DNA of 64,000 nucleotides from Ralstonia wenshanensis (GCF_021173085.1 NZ_CP076413.1:1860001-1924000), one strand, 5' to 3'; numbered from the stretch's first letter, positions 48,633-57,483 are shown. Made by a program: numbers and translations. Notes: generated by a model from the letters alone, not told the origin.

Positions 48633-49913
48633 TCAACCGGGCGCAAACGCTCGCGAGACACGGCGAAACGTCAGCAGCGCCCGGCACAGCATCGCACCCA
48701 GCCACGCGTGCGACAGCGCGAACAGCACGCCGGCAATCACCGCCATCCGCTCAGGCTGCAACGGCACCAGCAATAACGCCAGCAATACGAGCAGCAGCAA
48801 GCGCGCGTGCCAATGCTGCTGCCGCTCGCCGATCAACGTTTGCATGGCCGGCAGCCGCACATGCCGCGGCACGCGTCTGCGCAAGTGCATCCAGATCATG
48901 AACGGGATGATCTTGCCGAGCATCGCGTTGACAGGCAGCACGCCCCCGCCCACCAACGCCAACACGCCCATCTCCCACGCGATGGGCCAGTCTGCCGGCA
49001 ACCACGATGCGGTCAGACCCAACAAGGCAACCACCAGCCAAGCAACGGCAGCCGCCAGCCACAGCCGCCAGCCCGGATCGTGCCGACGACGCGCGCTGCA
49101 CACGGCGCGCACGCCCGCCATCGCCAGCGCTGCCACCGCGAGCCATCCCCATGTCTGCCAAAACACCGCACCGCCCGCCCCGCCGGACAGACTCCCAATG
49201 ATCAGCGGCGCCCACAGCCACCACGGCATCAGCCGATGCCAAGACGCTGGTAGACGCGGTGTCTGCCAGAACATCGGCAGCACGGTCGAGGCCACACCCG
49301 CGACCAACGTTGCCAGCCAGCCCCCGAGACCCCACCCGACATGCAAAGCCAGCAGCCCGGATGATGGCGCGAACCATCCGCCGGCCAATGCCGTGGCGAG
49401 CGTTGCACCGCTCGCCAGCGTTGCCAGCAAGGCCCAGCCGATGCGGCGCAGTGTTCGCACCGTCGCGTGCGTGGCGCGCGTCTGCACCACGCGCATCCCC
49501 GCGAGGACGATCAACGCAGCGGGCACAGCCAGCAGCGGCGCTCCCAACCATGCAGCCAGCACGAACGCGCGATGGCCTGCGCCCAGGAAACCCGTTGCCA
49601 GCGCCGATGCCGTTGCCACGCACCACAAGGCCACCCAAGGTGACACCCATCTCGCGCCACGGACTGGCACGCCGGCCACCACGGGCAACAATTGAAATAG
49701 CGCACCTAGCATCGCCGGCAAGAGCATGCCCACGGCCAAGGCGTGCACCAGCGCGAGCGACAGCGGAGCAAACCGGTCAGGCAAACCCGCAGATGGCCCC
49801 AGCGCCAGCAGAAGACCTGCCGCTGAGCCCATCCACGGCACCGGCAGCAGGCAGCCGAACACCACGCCGGCGGGCGGCATGCGTTCGTAGAACAGCGTGG
49901 GGGCGGTCGGCAT
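48633..49913 (-). CDS. Polytopic membrane protein of unknown function in the ubiUVT run
   Basis: A 426-residue protein with about 12 membrane helices, Trp- and Ala-rich. Conserved-looking histidines in ALVHALAVGML, ALHVGWGLGGW and LGKIIPFMIWMH suggest haem or metal ligands, loosely like NnrS or oxidase subunit I folds. I could not assign a family. It is the first gene of the run that includes ubiU, ubiV, ubiT and the DGC gene, and an FNR-like box lies 58-71 bases upstream of its start. Confidence 0.8.
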   Translation of the reverse strand: MPTAPTLFYERMPPAGVVFGCLLPVPWMGSAAGLLLALGPSAGLPDRFAPLSLALVHALAVGMLLPAMLGALFQLLPVVAGVPVRGARWVSPWVALWCVATASALATGFLGAGHRAFVLAAWLGAPLLAVPAALIVLAGMRVVQTRATHATVRTLRRIGWALLATLASGATLATALAGGWFAPSSGLLALHVGWGLGGWLATLVAGVASTVLPMFWQTPRLPASWHRLMPWWLWAPLIIGSLSGGAGGAVFWQTWGWLAVAALAMAGVRAVCSARRRHDPGWRLWLAAAVAWLVVALLGLTASWLPADWPIAWEMGVLALVGGGVLPVNAMLGKIIPFMIWMHLRRRVPRHVRLPAMQTLIGERQQHWHARLLLLVLLALLLVPLQPERMAVIAGVLFALSHAWLGAMLCRALLTFRRVSRAFAPG

Positions 49914-49970
49914 CTGTCAGTCGGACATCTATCCAGCCGACCACGTTAGCGCAGACGCGCCTACCTGCGC

Positions 49971-49984
49971 TTGATGTGCGTTAA
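49971..49984 (-). promoter_or_regulatory. FNR-like box upstream of the polytopic-ubiUVT run
   Basis: TTGATGTGCGTTAA (plus-strand reading) has one perfect FNR half-site TTGAT and a partial second half (GTTAA for ATCAA). On the minus strand a TAACGT at 49943-49948 is in the correct place for a -10 if the activator is centred at -41.5. Confidence 0.45.
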
Positions 49985-49987
49985 GCG

Positions 49988-52309
49988 TCAGCGCGGTGTA
50001 AATCCGATGGAGCGCCGCTCACGCAGTTCCGGCTTGATGGAATGCTCCTGCCGCAGTTGCGCAAGGAAGGCTTCCGGGTCAAGCGTCTCGCCCAGCAGCA
50101 CAGATTGCTGCTTGACCACCGCAAAGTCGCCCGGCGTAAGCATGTCGAGCGACGCCAGCATCTCACGCCACACCGGTTTGAGCGCCTCGGCCTTGCCTCC
50201 CAGCGCCTCGGCAATGAACATCTGCTCACGCTGGGCACGCATCAGCGGCTTGAAGCGGATCTTGAACGCAAACCGCCGCAGCGCCGCCTCGTCAATCCGA
50301 TCAAACAAGTTGGTCGTGCAGACGAAGATGCCGTCAAAGCGCTCCATGCCCTGCAGCATCTCGTTGACTTCCGACACTTCGTAATTGCGCACTGCACCCT
50401 GGCGGCTCTGCATGAAGCTGTCCGCCTCGTCGAGCAGAAGCAATGCGCGCTCTTCTTCTGCTCGCGAGAACATCGCAGCAATCTGCTGCTCGGTTTCGCC
50501 AACGTACTTGCTCATCAAGTCCGACGCGCGGCGAATCATCAACGGCATGTCGAGCTGCGCCGCGATGTGCTCGGCCAGCACCGTTTTGCCCGTGCCCGGC
50601 GGCCCGTAGAAGCACAGCGTCCCGCGTCGCCGCGCGCGCAGCGCTTCGATGATGCGCTCGACGGAAAACCGTGTCTCGAGGTTCAAATAGTCCAGCTTGT
50701 ATTCGGTCACGACGCGGTGCGCCTGCACGTCCGGGCGCAAACCCATCGCCTGATCTGCGTGGTCCAGCTGACGCTCGATCAGCGATTCGGCAGGCTCCTC
50801 CATTGCCGGCTGCGTCAGGCGCGCAAAGCGTGCGGCAGAATCGATCTGCGCAGGCGTGAGCGTCTTGCGCGCCGCCAGCTTGGCCATGAACGCGTCCGAC
50901 ACCTCCAGCCCTTCCAGATGCTTGCGGATGATGCTTTCGCGCACCGTCGGCGGCGGCACCTTCAGCTCAAGGTGGAACTGGAAGCGGCGAAGATATGCCG
51001 GATCGATCTGGCGGATCGAATTCGACACCCAGATCACCGGCACAGGGTTCTGCTCCAGCGTCTGGTTCACCCACGCCTTGCCGTTGACCGAGCCACGCGG
51101 CTCCTCGTGGCCGAAGAGGCTCATCAACTCGCGCGTCGGGCCGGGGAACACGTCTTCCACTTCGTCGAACAGCAGTACCGCGCCGGGTCGCCCGCGCAGG
51201 AACGCCTGCGACACCTGCAGCGAGCGATAGCGGTCTTTGCCCGTGAGGCTGTTGCCGTCCTTGTCGAGACAATCCACCTCGTACAGTTCGCAACCAGCGT
51301 CACGTGCCAGTACGCGGGCCAGTTCCGTCTTGCCGGTGCCAGGCGCGCCGTACAGCAGGATATTGACCCCCGAGGCACGCTGCTGCGACGCGTTCTCCAA
51401 CAGCGCGGTCAGGTAGCGCGCATCGGTTTCCACGTGCGGGTAATCGGACTGCGACAGCGTGGTCGACGGGGCAGGCCGCGTGAAGACGGCCATCATGTCC
51501 GCCTCGCTGGCGTAGTCGCCCAGCAGCACATGCAGCAGGCGGTCGGAGATGCGCATCAGATCGCCCAGGTCGGTGACGCTGTTCTCCGGCAGAGGCGGCT
51601 CGATGAGACCCAGCGTCTCCAGTCGGGAACCGGGCCGCAATGACGCGGCAACTTCGGACGTGCTCGCCCCCGCCAGACTGGCGAGCAGTTGGAACGCTTC
51701 CTGGCTGTGCGCAACCTTGCAATCGACCATCACTGCGCGCAGGTCGCGCTTGTACTTCACCAGGGAGGCAAACAGCAGCAGCGCGCGTTCGTGCAGCGGC
51801 AGGCCGAGCACGCGGGCCAGCATGTCGATGTTGCCGACGAGCAGGACACGTTCACCGGACAATCGCTCGCCCAGCGCATCGCACGACGCGCCAAACACGG
51901 TGAACATGTCCTTGGCGTGATGCTTGACGTACTCGTCGAGGTAATAGAACAGCGAGCCTTCATCGAAGGCGCTGCTCCACTGGCCGTGGCGCTCCATGAA
52001 GGTGGGCAAGTCGAGCTTGCCGACCGCACGCCAGCCAGGCATGTCGGCGCAGCGCGCAGACAGAAAACGCTGCAGCCGCTGGATAACCGTGACGGGCCAG
52101 ATCAGCTCCGGCGCGCAAACGGTGAGAATGTCATTGATATTGGTGCGCAGGTTGAAGCGCAGGCCCATCGCACAGACCGTGCGCAGCGCAAACTGTGCGC
52201 ACATGGAATCGAGCGAGGACAACAGCAGCGCCTGCGGCTGCCTGCCGCCCGTGGGGACGAACGTGCCATCGTCGTCAGCGTCGTCCATGTTGAGGTTGGC
52301 TTCATCCAT
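49988..52309 (-). CDS. Tandem-AAA ATPase of unknown role
   Basis: A 773-residue protein. Residues 1 to about 280 are a helical N-terminal region without known domain. AAA domain 1 has Walker A GAPGTGKT (321-328) and Walker B VLLFDEVED (DE at 382-383). AAA domain 2 has GPPGTGKT (569-576), SKYVGETE and LLLLDEADSF (DE at 627-628). The layout recalls Cdc48-like unfoldases, but the N-terminal region differs and there is no protease neighbour. The start at 52309 has AAGGGGG upstream. It appears to stand alone. Confidence 0.85.
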   Translation of the reverse strand: MDEANLNMDDADDDGTFVPTGGRQPQALLLSSLDSMCAQFALRTVCAMGLRFNLRTNINDILTVCAPELIWPVTVIQRLQRFLSARCADMPGWRAVGKLDLPTFMERHGQWSSAFDEGSLFYYLDEYVKHHAKDMFTVFGASCDALGERLSGERVLLVGNIDMLARVLGLPLHERALLLFASLVKYKRDLRAVMVDCKVAHSQEAFQLLASLAGASTSEVAASLRPGSRLETLGLIEPPLPENSVTDLGDLMRISDRLLHVLLGDYASEADMMAVFTRPAPSTTLSQSDYPHVETDARYLTALLENASQQRASGVNILLYGAPGTGKTELARVLARDAGCELYEVDCLDKDGNSLTGKDRYRSLQVSQAFLRGRPGAVLLFDEVEDVFPGPTRELMSLFGHEEPRGSVNGKAWVNQTLEQNPVPVIWVSNSIRQIDPAYLRRFQFHLELKVPPPTVRESIIRKHLEGLEVSDAFMAKLAARKTLTPAQIDSAARFARLTQPAMEEPAESLIERQLDHADQAMGLRPDVQAHRVVTEYKLDYLNLETRFSVERIIEALRARRRGTLCFYGPPGTGKTVLAEHIAAQLDMPLMIRRASDLMSKYVGETEQQIAAMFSRAEEERALLLLDEADSFMQSRQGAVRNYEVSEVNEMLQGMERFDGIFVCTTNLFDRIDEAALRRFAFKIRFKPLMRAQREQMFIAEALGGKAEALKPVWREMLASLDMLTPGDFAVVKQQSVLLGETLDPEAFLAQLRQEHSIKPELRERRSIGFTPR

Positions 52310-52533
52310 GGTCGCCCCCTTCTTCCCCGTTTCACGGTTGGCCGGCCGGTCACCGTGTTTGAATGGTTTTCATCCTAGCGCGTTTGCGCACACAGCGTAC
52401 CCCGGGTGGACCCGTGTCTTTGCAAGTTGCGCGCCCGCAGCGCCTTGAATGGCCAACCGCCTGCACAGGCAGTTTCCCGCCATCGGCCGTCTGGACGTGA
52501 GTCCCACCCCACGAAAGAGAGGGAATTTTGTGC

Positions 52534-52552
52534 GCAAATAGGAATCATTATC
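52534..52552 (+). promoter_or_regulatory. Fur box upstream of tonB
   Basis: The 19-mer matches the Fur consensus at about 14 of 19 positions, with a perfect AATCATTATC half. A TATACT -10-like hexamer (52556-52561) lies right next to it, so Fur would block the promoter. Confidence 0.65.
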
Positions 52553-52829
52553 GTTTATACTTTGCCTATCGGCCCAATAGACTGAACGCAAACTCTGTTC
52601 GGTTGTCGCAACACTGTTGCACTTGCAGGCCTACAATACCTGTCACGCTGGCGACGGCCGGCTGGCTGGCTTCAACGCTAGGCGCCATGGAATTGCTCCT
52701 GAGTCTGCTCATCAGCATTGGGGTTTCACTGATCGTCTTCGGCAAGCGCTGACGCTACGCCGCTTTCGTCGTTCATCCCACCACCATCGCATCGCATTCC
52801 TTTTCTCTGCTTTCGATTCACGGTCGTTG

Positions 52830-53486
52830 ATGATTCACCCTCGTACTCTCAAGATCCTGGTGGTCGTGCTGTTGCTGCATGCGGGCGTGCTGATGCTGAT
52901 TCAGCTTGGCCTGATCGCGCCGCGCCCGACTGTCGAAGAACCACTGGAAATCCAGGCGCACATCATTCCGGCCGCGCCTGAGCCGATCAAGCAGCCGGAG
53001 CCGCCCAAGCAGCAGCCGGTCAAGCAAGAGGCGCCCAAGCCCGTCAACATCGTCAAGCCGGTCGCGCAACCCAAGCCCACGCCGATGCCGACGCCCACGC
53101 TGCCGCCGTCGGACAATGCCCCCGTGGTGCCCGCCGCACCGCCCACGCCGCCGGCACCGGTTCCGGAACCTGCGCCCGCGCCGGCCCCGGTTTCGTCTGG
53201 CCCAATCAGCGTCGGCATCAACGACATTCAATGCAGCGATCCGCCGCTCGTCTATCCCAGCATGTCGCAGAAGATGGGCGAGGAAGGCCGCGCCATGGTC
53301 AAGATTTCCATTGGCACGGCGGGTGAAGTCACCAACGTGACGGTCACCTCGTCGTCCGGCTCGCCGCGCCTTGACCGTGCCGCCACCGATGCCGCGCGCG
53401 CCATCAAGTGCAGCCCTTACAAGCAGAACGGCCACGCCGTGCCCGTGGTGGCCAGCAAGCCGTTCGTCTTCAAGCTCGATAACTGA
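52830..53486 (+). CDS. tonB: TonB family energy transducer
   Basis: A 218-residue protein. N-terminal membrane anchor (about 8-30), long periplasmic Pro/Lys/Glu-rich spacer (about 35-125, runs of QPEPPKQQPVKQE type) and a C-terminal TonB domain with GRAMVKISIGTAGEVTNVTV. It passes proton-motive energy to outer-membrane receptors. exbB and exbD follow. The ATG at 52830 places the anchor at the N-terminus; no strong ribosome binding site is visible. Confidence 0.92.
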   Translation: MIHPRTLKILVVVLLLHAGVLMLIQLGLIAPRPTVEEPLEIQAHIIPAAPEPIKQPEPPKQQPVKQEAPKPVNIVKPVAQPKPTPMPTPTLPPSDNAPVVPAAPPTPPAPVPEPAPAPAPVSSGPISVGINDIQCSDPPLVYPSMSQKMGEEGRAMVKISIGTAGEVTNVTVTSSSGSPRLDRAATDAARAIKCSPYKQNGHAVPVVASKPFVFKLDN

Positions 53487-53535
53487 TTCGATCCCGCTTC
53501 TCGCTTAGCCTCTCGCTCAATTCAGGACATTCATC

Positions 53536-54264
53536 ATGCAGGAACTCGGTCTTTCCCATCTCTGGACACAAGGCGATATCGTTACCCGCGCCACGGCAAT
53601 TCTGCTGCTCATCATGTCGCTCGCCTCGTGGATCGTCATCTTCACCAAGGCATGGGACATCGTGCGCCTGAAGTCGATGGCGCAAGGCGCTGAAAAGCGT
53701 TTCTGGCACTCGGATGACTTCGATCACGCCATGCAGACGCTGGGCTCAGCCAAGGACAACCCGTTCCACATGTTGGCGCAAACCGGCCGCGAGGCTGCAC
53801 AGCACCATCGCGCCAGCCAGCCGCAGTTGCACGATGTGATGGACATCTCCGACTGGATCACGCGCTCGCTCAAGAGCGCGATCGACGAGTCGGTGGGCCA
53901 GATGCAATCGGGCTTGGCCGTACTGGCCTCGGTCGGCTCGACCGCACCGTTCGTCGGTCTGTTCGGCACGGTGTGGGGCATTTATCACGCCCTGCTCGGC
54001 ATCGGCGCCGTGGGCGTTCCGACCATCGACAAGGTGGCCGGCCCCGTGGGCGAATCGCTCATCATGACGGCCTTCGGTCTGGCCGTGGCCATTCCCGCGG
54101 TGCTCGGCTACAACGCCCTCACGCGCGGCAACAAGGCCATCATCGCCAAGCTCAACCGCTTTGCGCACGACCTGCACGCTTACTTTGTGACCGGCGCGCG
54201 CCTGCGCCCGGGCACTTCGCGTGACGACGCCGGCGTGCGTCTGGCGGCGGTCAAGCAGCAGTAA
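53536..54264 (+). CDS. exbB: ExbB-type proton channel protein (MotA/TolQ/ExbB)
   Basis: A 242-residue inner-membrane protein with three helices: about 20-40, 130-150 (FVGLFGTVWGIYHALLGIG) and 170-195. The conserved TAPFVGLFGTVWGIYHA motif is clear. It forms the TonB motor with ExbD. It lies between tonB and exbD in one operon. Confidence 0.95.
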   Translation: MQELGLSHLWTQGDIVTRATAILLLIMSLASWIVIFTKAWDIVRLKSMAQGAEKRFWHSDDFDHAMQTLGSAKDNPFHMLAQTGREAAQHHRASQPQLHDVMDISDWITRSLKSAIDESVGQMQSGLAVLASVGSTAPFVGLFGTVWGIYHALLGIGAVGVPTIDKVAGPVGESLIMTAFGLAVAIPAVLGYNALTRGNKAIIAKLNRFAHDLHAYFVTGARLRPGTSRDDAGVRLAAVKQQ

Positions 54265-54273
54265 GGAGAGACC

Positions 54274-54684
<411 letters not shown>

Positions 54685-54750
54685 GCGGCACGCATCACCG
54701 TGCCCAACGAACCTCGTCTTCGAGGGTTCGTCGCTTCAGAACCTAACGCA

Positions 54751-54777
54751 ACCGGGCCACGCGCCCGGTTTTTTTTT
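54751..54777 (+). terminator. Terminator after exbD
   Basis: ACCGGGC/GCCCGGT stem followed by eight T residues. Confidence 0.85.
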
Positions 54778-54816
54778 CGAGCACGGATCAGCGCATTCTC
54801 AGATCACACTTGTAGT

Positions 54817-54835
54817 GATAACGATTCTCATTTAC
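54817..54835 (+). promoter_or_regulatory. Fur box upstream of hemP
   Basis: GATAACGATTCTCATTTAC matches the Fur 19-mer at about 14 of 19 positions, 72 bases before the hemP start. Confidence 0.65.
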
Positions 54836-54906
54836 TCTATCTGGAATTCGCTGGGCTGACTTCAGCCAGCGCCCCAGCCTCGTTTTTCGCTCGCCAGGAC
54901 ATTGCT

Positions 54907-55188
54907 ATGAATGTTGCCGAACACCAAGACGCAGGACGTACCGTGACGCGTCGTCGTCACGTCATCGTGGCTCGCAAACGCCCCGCCGATCTGAATGCCG
55001 CGCCCGCAACGGAGGCCGCATCAGCGGCACCCGAAGCCGTGCGGGATATTCCGTCTGCCATCGGTGACACGCGGGTGATGACTTCCGAGCAACTCTTTGC
55101 CGGCCAGAATGCCGTGGCCATCCGCCACAACGGCGCGATCTACACGCTGCGCGTCACGCGCTTCGGCAAGCTGATTCTGACCAAGTAA
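54907..55188 (+). CDS. hemP: Hemin uptake protein HemP
   Basis: A 93-residue protein. The C-terminal 40 residues are the HemP domain (TSEQLFAGQNAVAIRHNGAI and YTLRVTRFGKLILTK). The N-terminal half is basic, then Ala-rich and variable. HemP is needed for haem-iron use in related betaproteobacteria. The ATG at 54907 has AGGAC upstream; a longer frame would read through the terminator and Fur box. Confidence 0.9.
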   Translation: MNVAEHQDAGRTVTRRRHVIVARKRPADLNAAPATEAASAAPEAVRDIPSAIGDTRVMTSEQLFAGQNAVAIRHNGAIYTLRVTRFGKLILTK

Positions 55189-55333
55189 CACCGCAACACG
55201 TACCGGCTTTTGTGGGGACGTCTCTCTCAGGAGACATTCGGCCCTAGCCAGCCGTCGTCGCTTCGCATGGCTGTTTCGCATGGCCAGACGACCGCCAGCC
55301 ACGCCGCTCTTTCCCTGCATCGCGCGCCCAAAG

Positions 55334-55360
55334 AAAAAGGGCGCGACCACTGCCGCGCCC
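55334..55360 (-). terminator. Terminator after the GlcG/HbpS-type gene
   Basis: GGGCGCG/CGCGCCC stem; on the minus strand it ends in TTTTT. Confidence 0.8.
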
Positions 55361-55394
55361 TTCCCTTTGCTGATTCGTCCAGCGTGATTGCGTA

Positions 55395-55808
55395 TCAGCA
55401 GATCACGTTCACAGCGGCAATGCCCGCCTTGGCGATTACCACATCTTCCGTGGACTTCACGCCCGACACACCCACCGCACCGGCGCACACGCCTTCCACC
55501 ATCACCGGCACACCGCCTTCGAGCATGCCCTGCAGATGCGGCGCCGACAGGAACGAGATACGACCGTTGTTGATGATGTCTTCGTAGATCTTAGACTCGC
55601 GACGGCCCAGCGCTGCGGTACGGGCCTTTTCCGGGGCGATGTACGCCGAGATGGTGGCGCAGCCGTCCATGCGGCGCAGGCCCATCAGATGGCCGCCGTC
55701 GTCCACCACGGCGATCGTCACGTTCCATTGGTGCGCGCGCGCTTCTTTCTCGGCAGCGTCCAGGATCTTGGTGACATCGTCCTGGCACAGGCACGGTTTC
55801 GTTTTCAT
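55395..55808 (-). CDS. GlcG/HbpS family haem-binding-type protein
   Basis: A 137-residue protein of the Haem_degrading (PF03928) fold: VTIAVVDDGGHLMGLRRMDG in the first half and GVPVMVEGVCAGAVGVSG near the end, both family hallmarks. Its position beside hemP and tonB suggests a haem link, though many relatives serve other pathways. The start ATG at 55808 has AAGGAGA upstream; the longer frame to 56033 is rejected. Confidence 0.88.
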   Translation of the reverse strand: MKTKPCLCQDDVTKILDAAEKEARAHQWNVTIAVVDDGGHLMGLRRMDGCATISAYIAPEKARTAALGRRESKIYEDIINNGRISFLSAPHLQGMLEGGVPVMVEGVCAGAVGVSGVKSTEDVVIAKAGIAAVNVIC

Positions 55809-56051
55809 GACGTTCTCCTTGGTGGTTGTAATGCAAAGGCGCAAGGGCTGTGTAAAGCCCGTATCAGGCAAAAGTATGCCATCGGCAGTGAGCGCTTCCA
55901 CAGCATGATCCCGCACCCATGACGCAAAAGAGCCGATACATTCCTGCGCTTCAGTATCGTCGAGTATCGTTGCGCTTGCGCCGTACGCCAGCGTTTCCTG
56001 AGTCCCTGGGGAGCCTACGTTAACACGCGGCATGCATCATAAAGATGCACA

Positions 56052-56080
56052 AAGAAAAAGCCCGGGTATGGCCCGGGCTT
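56052..56080 (-). terminator. Terminator after the repeat-protein gene
   Basis: AAGCCCGGG/CCCGGGCTT stem with a five-base loop; on the minus strand a T-rich run follows. Confidence 0.8.
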
Positions 56081-56116
56081 GATGTTGCGATGCGGCAGCA
56101 ACCCTGCCGCTCTCGG

Positions 56117-56404
56117 TTATGACGGACGGCCGCTGCAGGCGCCATCGGTGTAGGGGTCGGCGCGCCCCATCTTCGCTCCGTCGGTATAGGGGTCGGTGCG
56201 GCCCATTTTTGCGCCATCAGTGTAGGGATCAGCACGGCTGACCTTGGCCCCATCGGTGTAAGGATCGGCGCGGCTCACCTTGTGGGTGGCCTGATACGGC
56301 TCGATCGAGCCGGCGTGCGCGACCGCCGCGCCTAGCGCCAGGGCCAAGCCGCTTGCGGCTGCAACCAAGGTGCGCGTTGCAAAGCGTTGCGTGGTGACTT
56401 GCAT
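56117..56404 (-). CDS. Exported protein with four 12-residue repeats
   Basis: A 95-residue protein. A Sec signal (RTLVAAASGLALALGAAVAHA) is followed by about 13 residues and then four contiguous repeats of the pattern K(V/M)(S/G)R(A/T)DPYTDGA, then CSGRPS. The mature protein would be about 65 residues, rich in Asp, Lys, Tyr and Pro. The start ATG at 56404 has GAAGGAG upstream. I know no function; calcium or cell-wall binding are only guesses. Confidence 0.75.
   Translation of the reverse strand: MQVTTQRFATRTLVAAASGLALALGAAVAHAGSIEPYQATHKVSRADPYTDGAKVSRADPYTDGAKMGRTDPYTDGAKMGRADPYTDGACSGRPS
56138..56281 (-). repeat. Four tandem 36-bp coding repeats
   Basis: Units at 56138-56173, 56174-56209, 56210-56245 and 56246-56281, all exactly 36 bp, encode the 12-residue repeats of the gene at 56117. 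The copies have diverged at synonymous sites, so the array is not very recent. Confidence 0.9.
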
Positions 56405-56607
56405 GAGGACTCCTTCGGTCAGGACACTGCGAACATGACGTGCGCCGCTGTGACACACGTGTCCGCGTAATTCACGCGGACGTCATATCGACCGGGTGAG
56501 CGAGGCGCCAGTTCTCCACCGCGCTGCTTTGTCACGGGGCTGGCTACTCGATTACCCGTCATCCAAATTGACGCACGTGCCATGCCACCGGGGCTCGTGC
56601 CGCCAAA

Positions 56608-56628
56608 GAAAAAAGCTCCCGAAGGAGC
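56608..56628 (-). terminator. Terminator after the Pro/Tyr-rich gene
   Basis: GCTCC/GGAGC stem with a tetraloop and a T-run on the minus strand (A-run 56608-56614). Confidence 0.75.
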
Positions 56629-56649
56629 CTTCTCTTGGCAGATGCCCGC

Positions 56650-56979
56650 TTAACGCCAGTGGCGCCAGTGACGGCCGTCATACCAGCGATAGCGAGGACC
56701 CCAACGGTACCAGCCGGGGCCCACCACAACCGGGGCCGGGCCATACGCAGGCGGACCGTAATACACAGGCGCCGGGGCGTAATACGCCGGAGGCGGCGGG
56801 GGCGGGTAGTAGACCGGAGGCGGCGGCGGATAGTACACCGGCGCAGGTGCCACATACACAGGCGCCACCGGCACGCCAAACCCGATGCCGACGCTCACAT
56901 GCGCCGACGCCATCCGCGGCACGGCCAGCACTGCCAGTGCGGCTGCACCTGCAATCCACAGCACATTGCGTCGAATCAT
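56650..56979 (-). CDS. Exported Pro/Tyr-rich protein with aromatic C-terminal repeats
   Basis: A 109-residue protein. A signal peptide (VLWIAGAAALAVLAVPRMASA) precedes a Pro/Tyr/Ala-rich mature part with repeated YYPPPPP and PAPVYY stretches and a C-terminal aromatic cluster (GWYRWGPRYRWYDGRHWRHWR has YxW-type spacing). Such small proteins are common in Burkholderiales and unassigned. I prefer the ATG at 56979, since AGGTGA lies 6-11 bases upstream; a GTG at 56988 is also possible. Confidence 0.7.
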   Translation of the reverse strand: MIRRNVLWIAGAAALAVLAVPRMASAHVSVGIGFGVPVAPVYVAPAPVYYPPPPPVYYPPPPPPAYYAPAPVYYGPPAYGPAPVVVGPGWYRWGPRYRWYDGRHWRHWR

Positions 56980-57130
56980 CTTGATCACCTGCAGCTAGAG
57001 CGCCGAGCGAGTCCGTAGCCGGCGCGGAATACGGTATCTGTATTGTATTCAGGGCCGCTGACACAGGTGATACGGCGCTGGCGAATTAGTAACAGAACGT
57101 AACGCCACTGCGCGCATCACGCTCGCCTCA

Positions 57131-57370
57131 TCAGTCCAGCGCGGGGCTGCAGTCGAACTCGCCTGCGGCGATCATCGCTTCGGCGTACGCTCGCGCGGCT
57201 TCCAAGGCCCTGGCGGCGCTCGAATACGTGTTGGCGGATTCGCGCACGGTGGTGCGAGCTAACAGGGTCTCACCGTTACTGGCGCGCAGGATGCTCACTT
57301 CTGCGCGCCATGCTTGCGGTGAAAGCTCATAGGCGGATACCTCGATTTTGCAGTCGTCTCGGAAAGTCAT
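57131..57370 (-). CDS. Small cytoplasmic protein of unknown function
   Basis: A 79-residue protein starting MTFRDDCKIEVSAYELSPQAWRAEVSILR; the ATG at 57370 has GGAGGCC upstream. It looks like a small alpha/beta fold: a beta-rich N-terminal half and a helical C-terminal half. I do not recognise a family. The gene lies between short stress-type genes. Confidence 0.65.
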   Translation of the reverse strand: MTFRDDCKIEVSAYELSPQAWRAEVSILRASNGETLLARTTVRESANTYSSAARALEAARAYAEAMIAAGEFDCSPALD

Positions 57371-57408
57371 GTGGCCTCCGGTTCGTATTGGATTGGCCCA
57401 GCCTCGTG

Positions 57409-57483
57409 TCAATGCACGAAGAGCCAGATCACCAGCAACACAAGCGCGGGAACACCCAAGAGCCACGCAACGAGATAGGGCAT
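57409..57483 (-). CDS. 24-residue single-helix membrane peptide
   Basis: The peptide MPYLVAWLLGVPALVLLVIW plus LFVH is one hydrophobic helix. The ATG at 57483 is preceded by a strong GGGAGG, which is better than for many larger genes here. A longer start (MWEVL, 57498) is possible. The likely location is the inner membrane; the function is unknown. Confidence 0.5.
   Translation of the reverse strand: MPYLVAWLLGVPALVLLVIWLFVH

Noticed and set aside
50042-51643. Plus-strand frame of 533 codons opposite the tandem-AAA gene
   Set aside because: It is a shadow; both Walker motifs lie on the minus strand.
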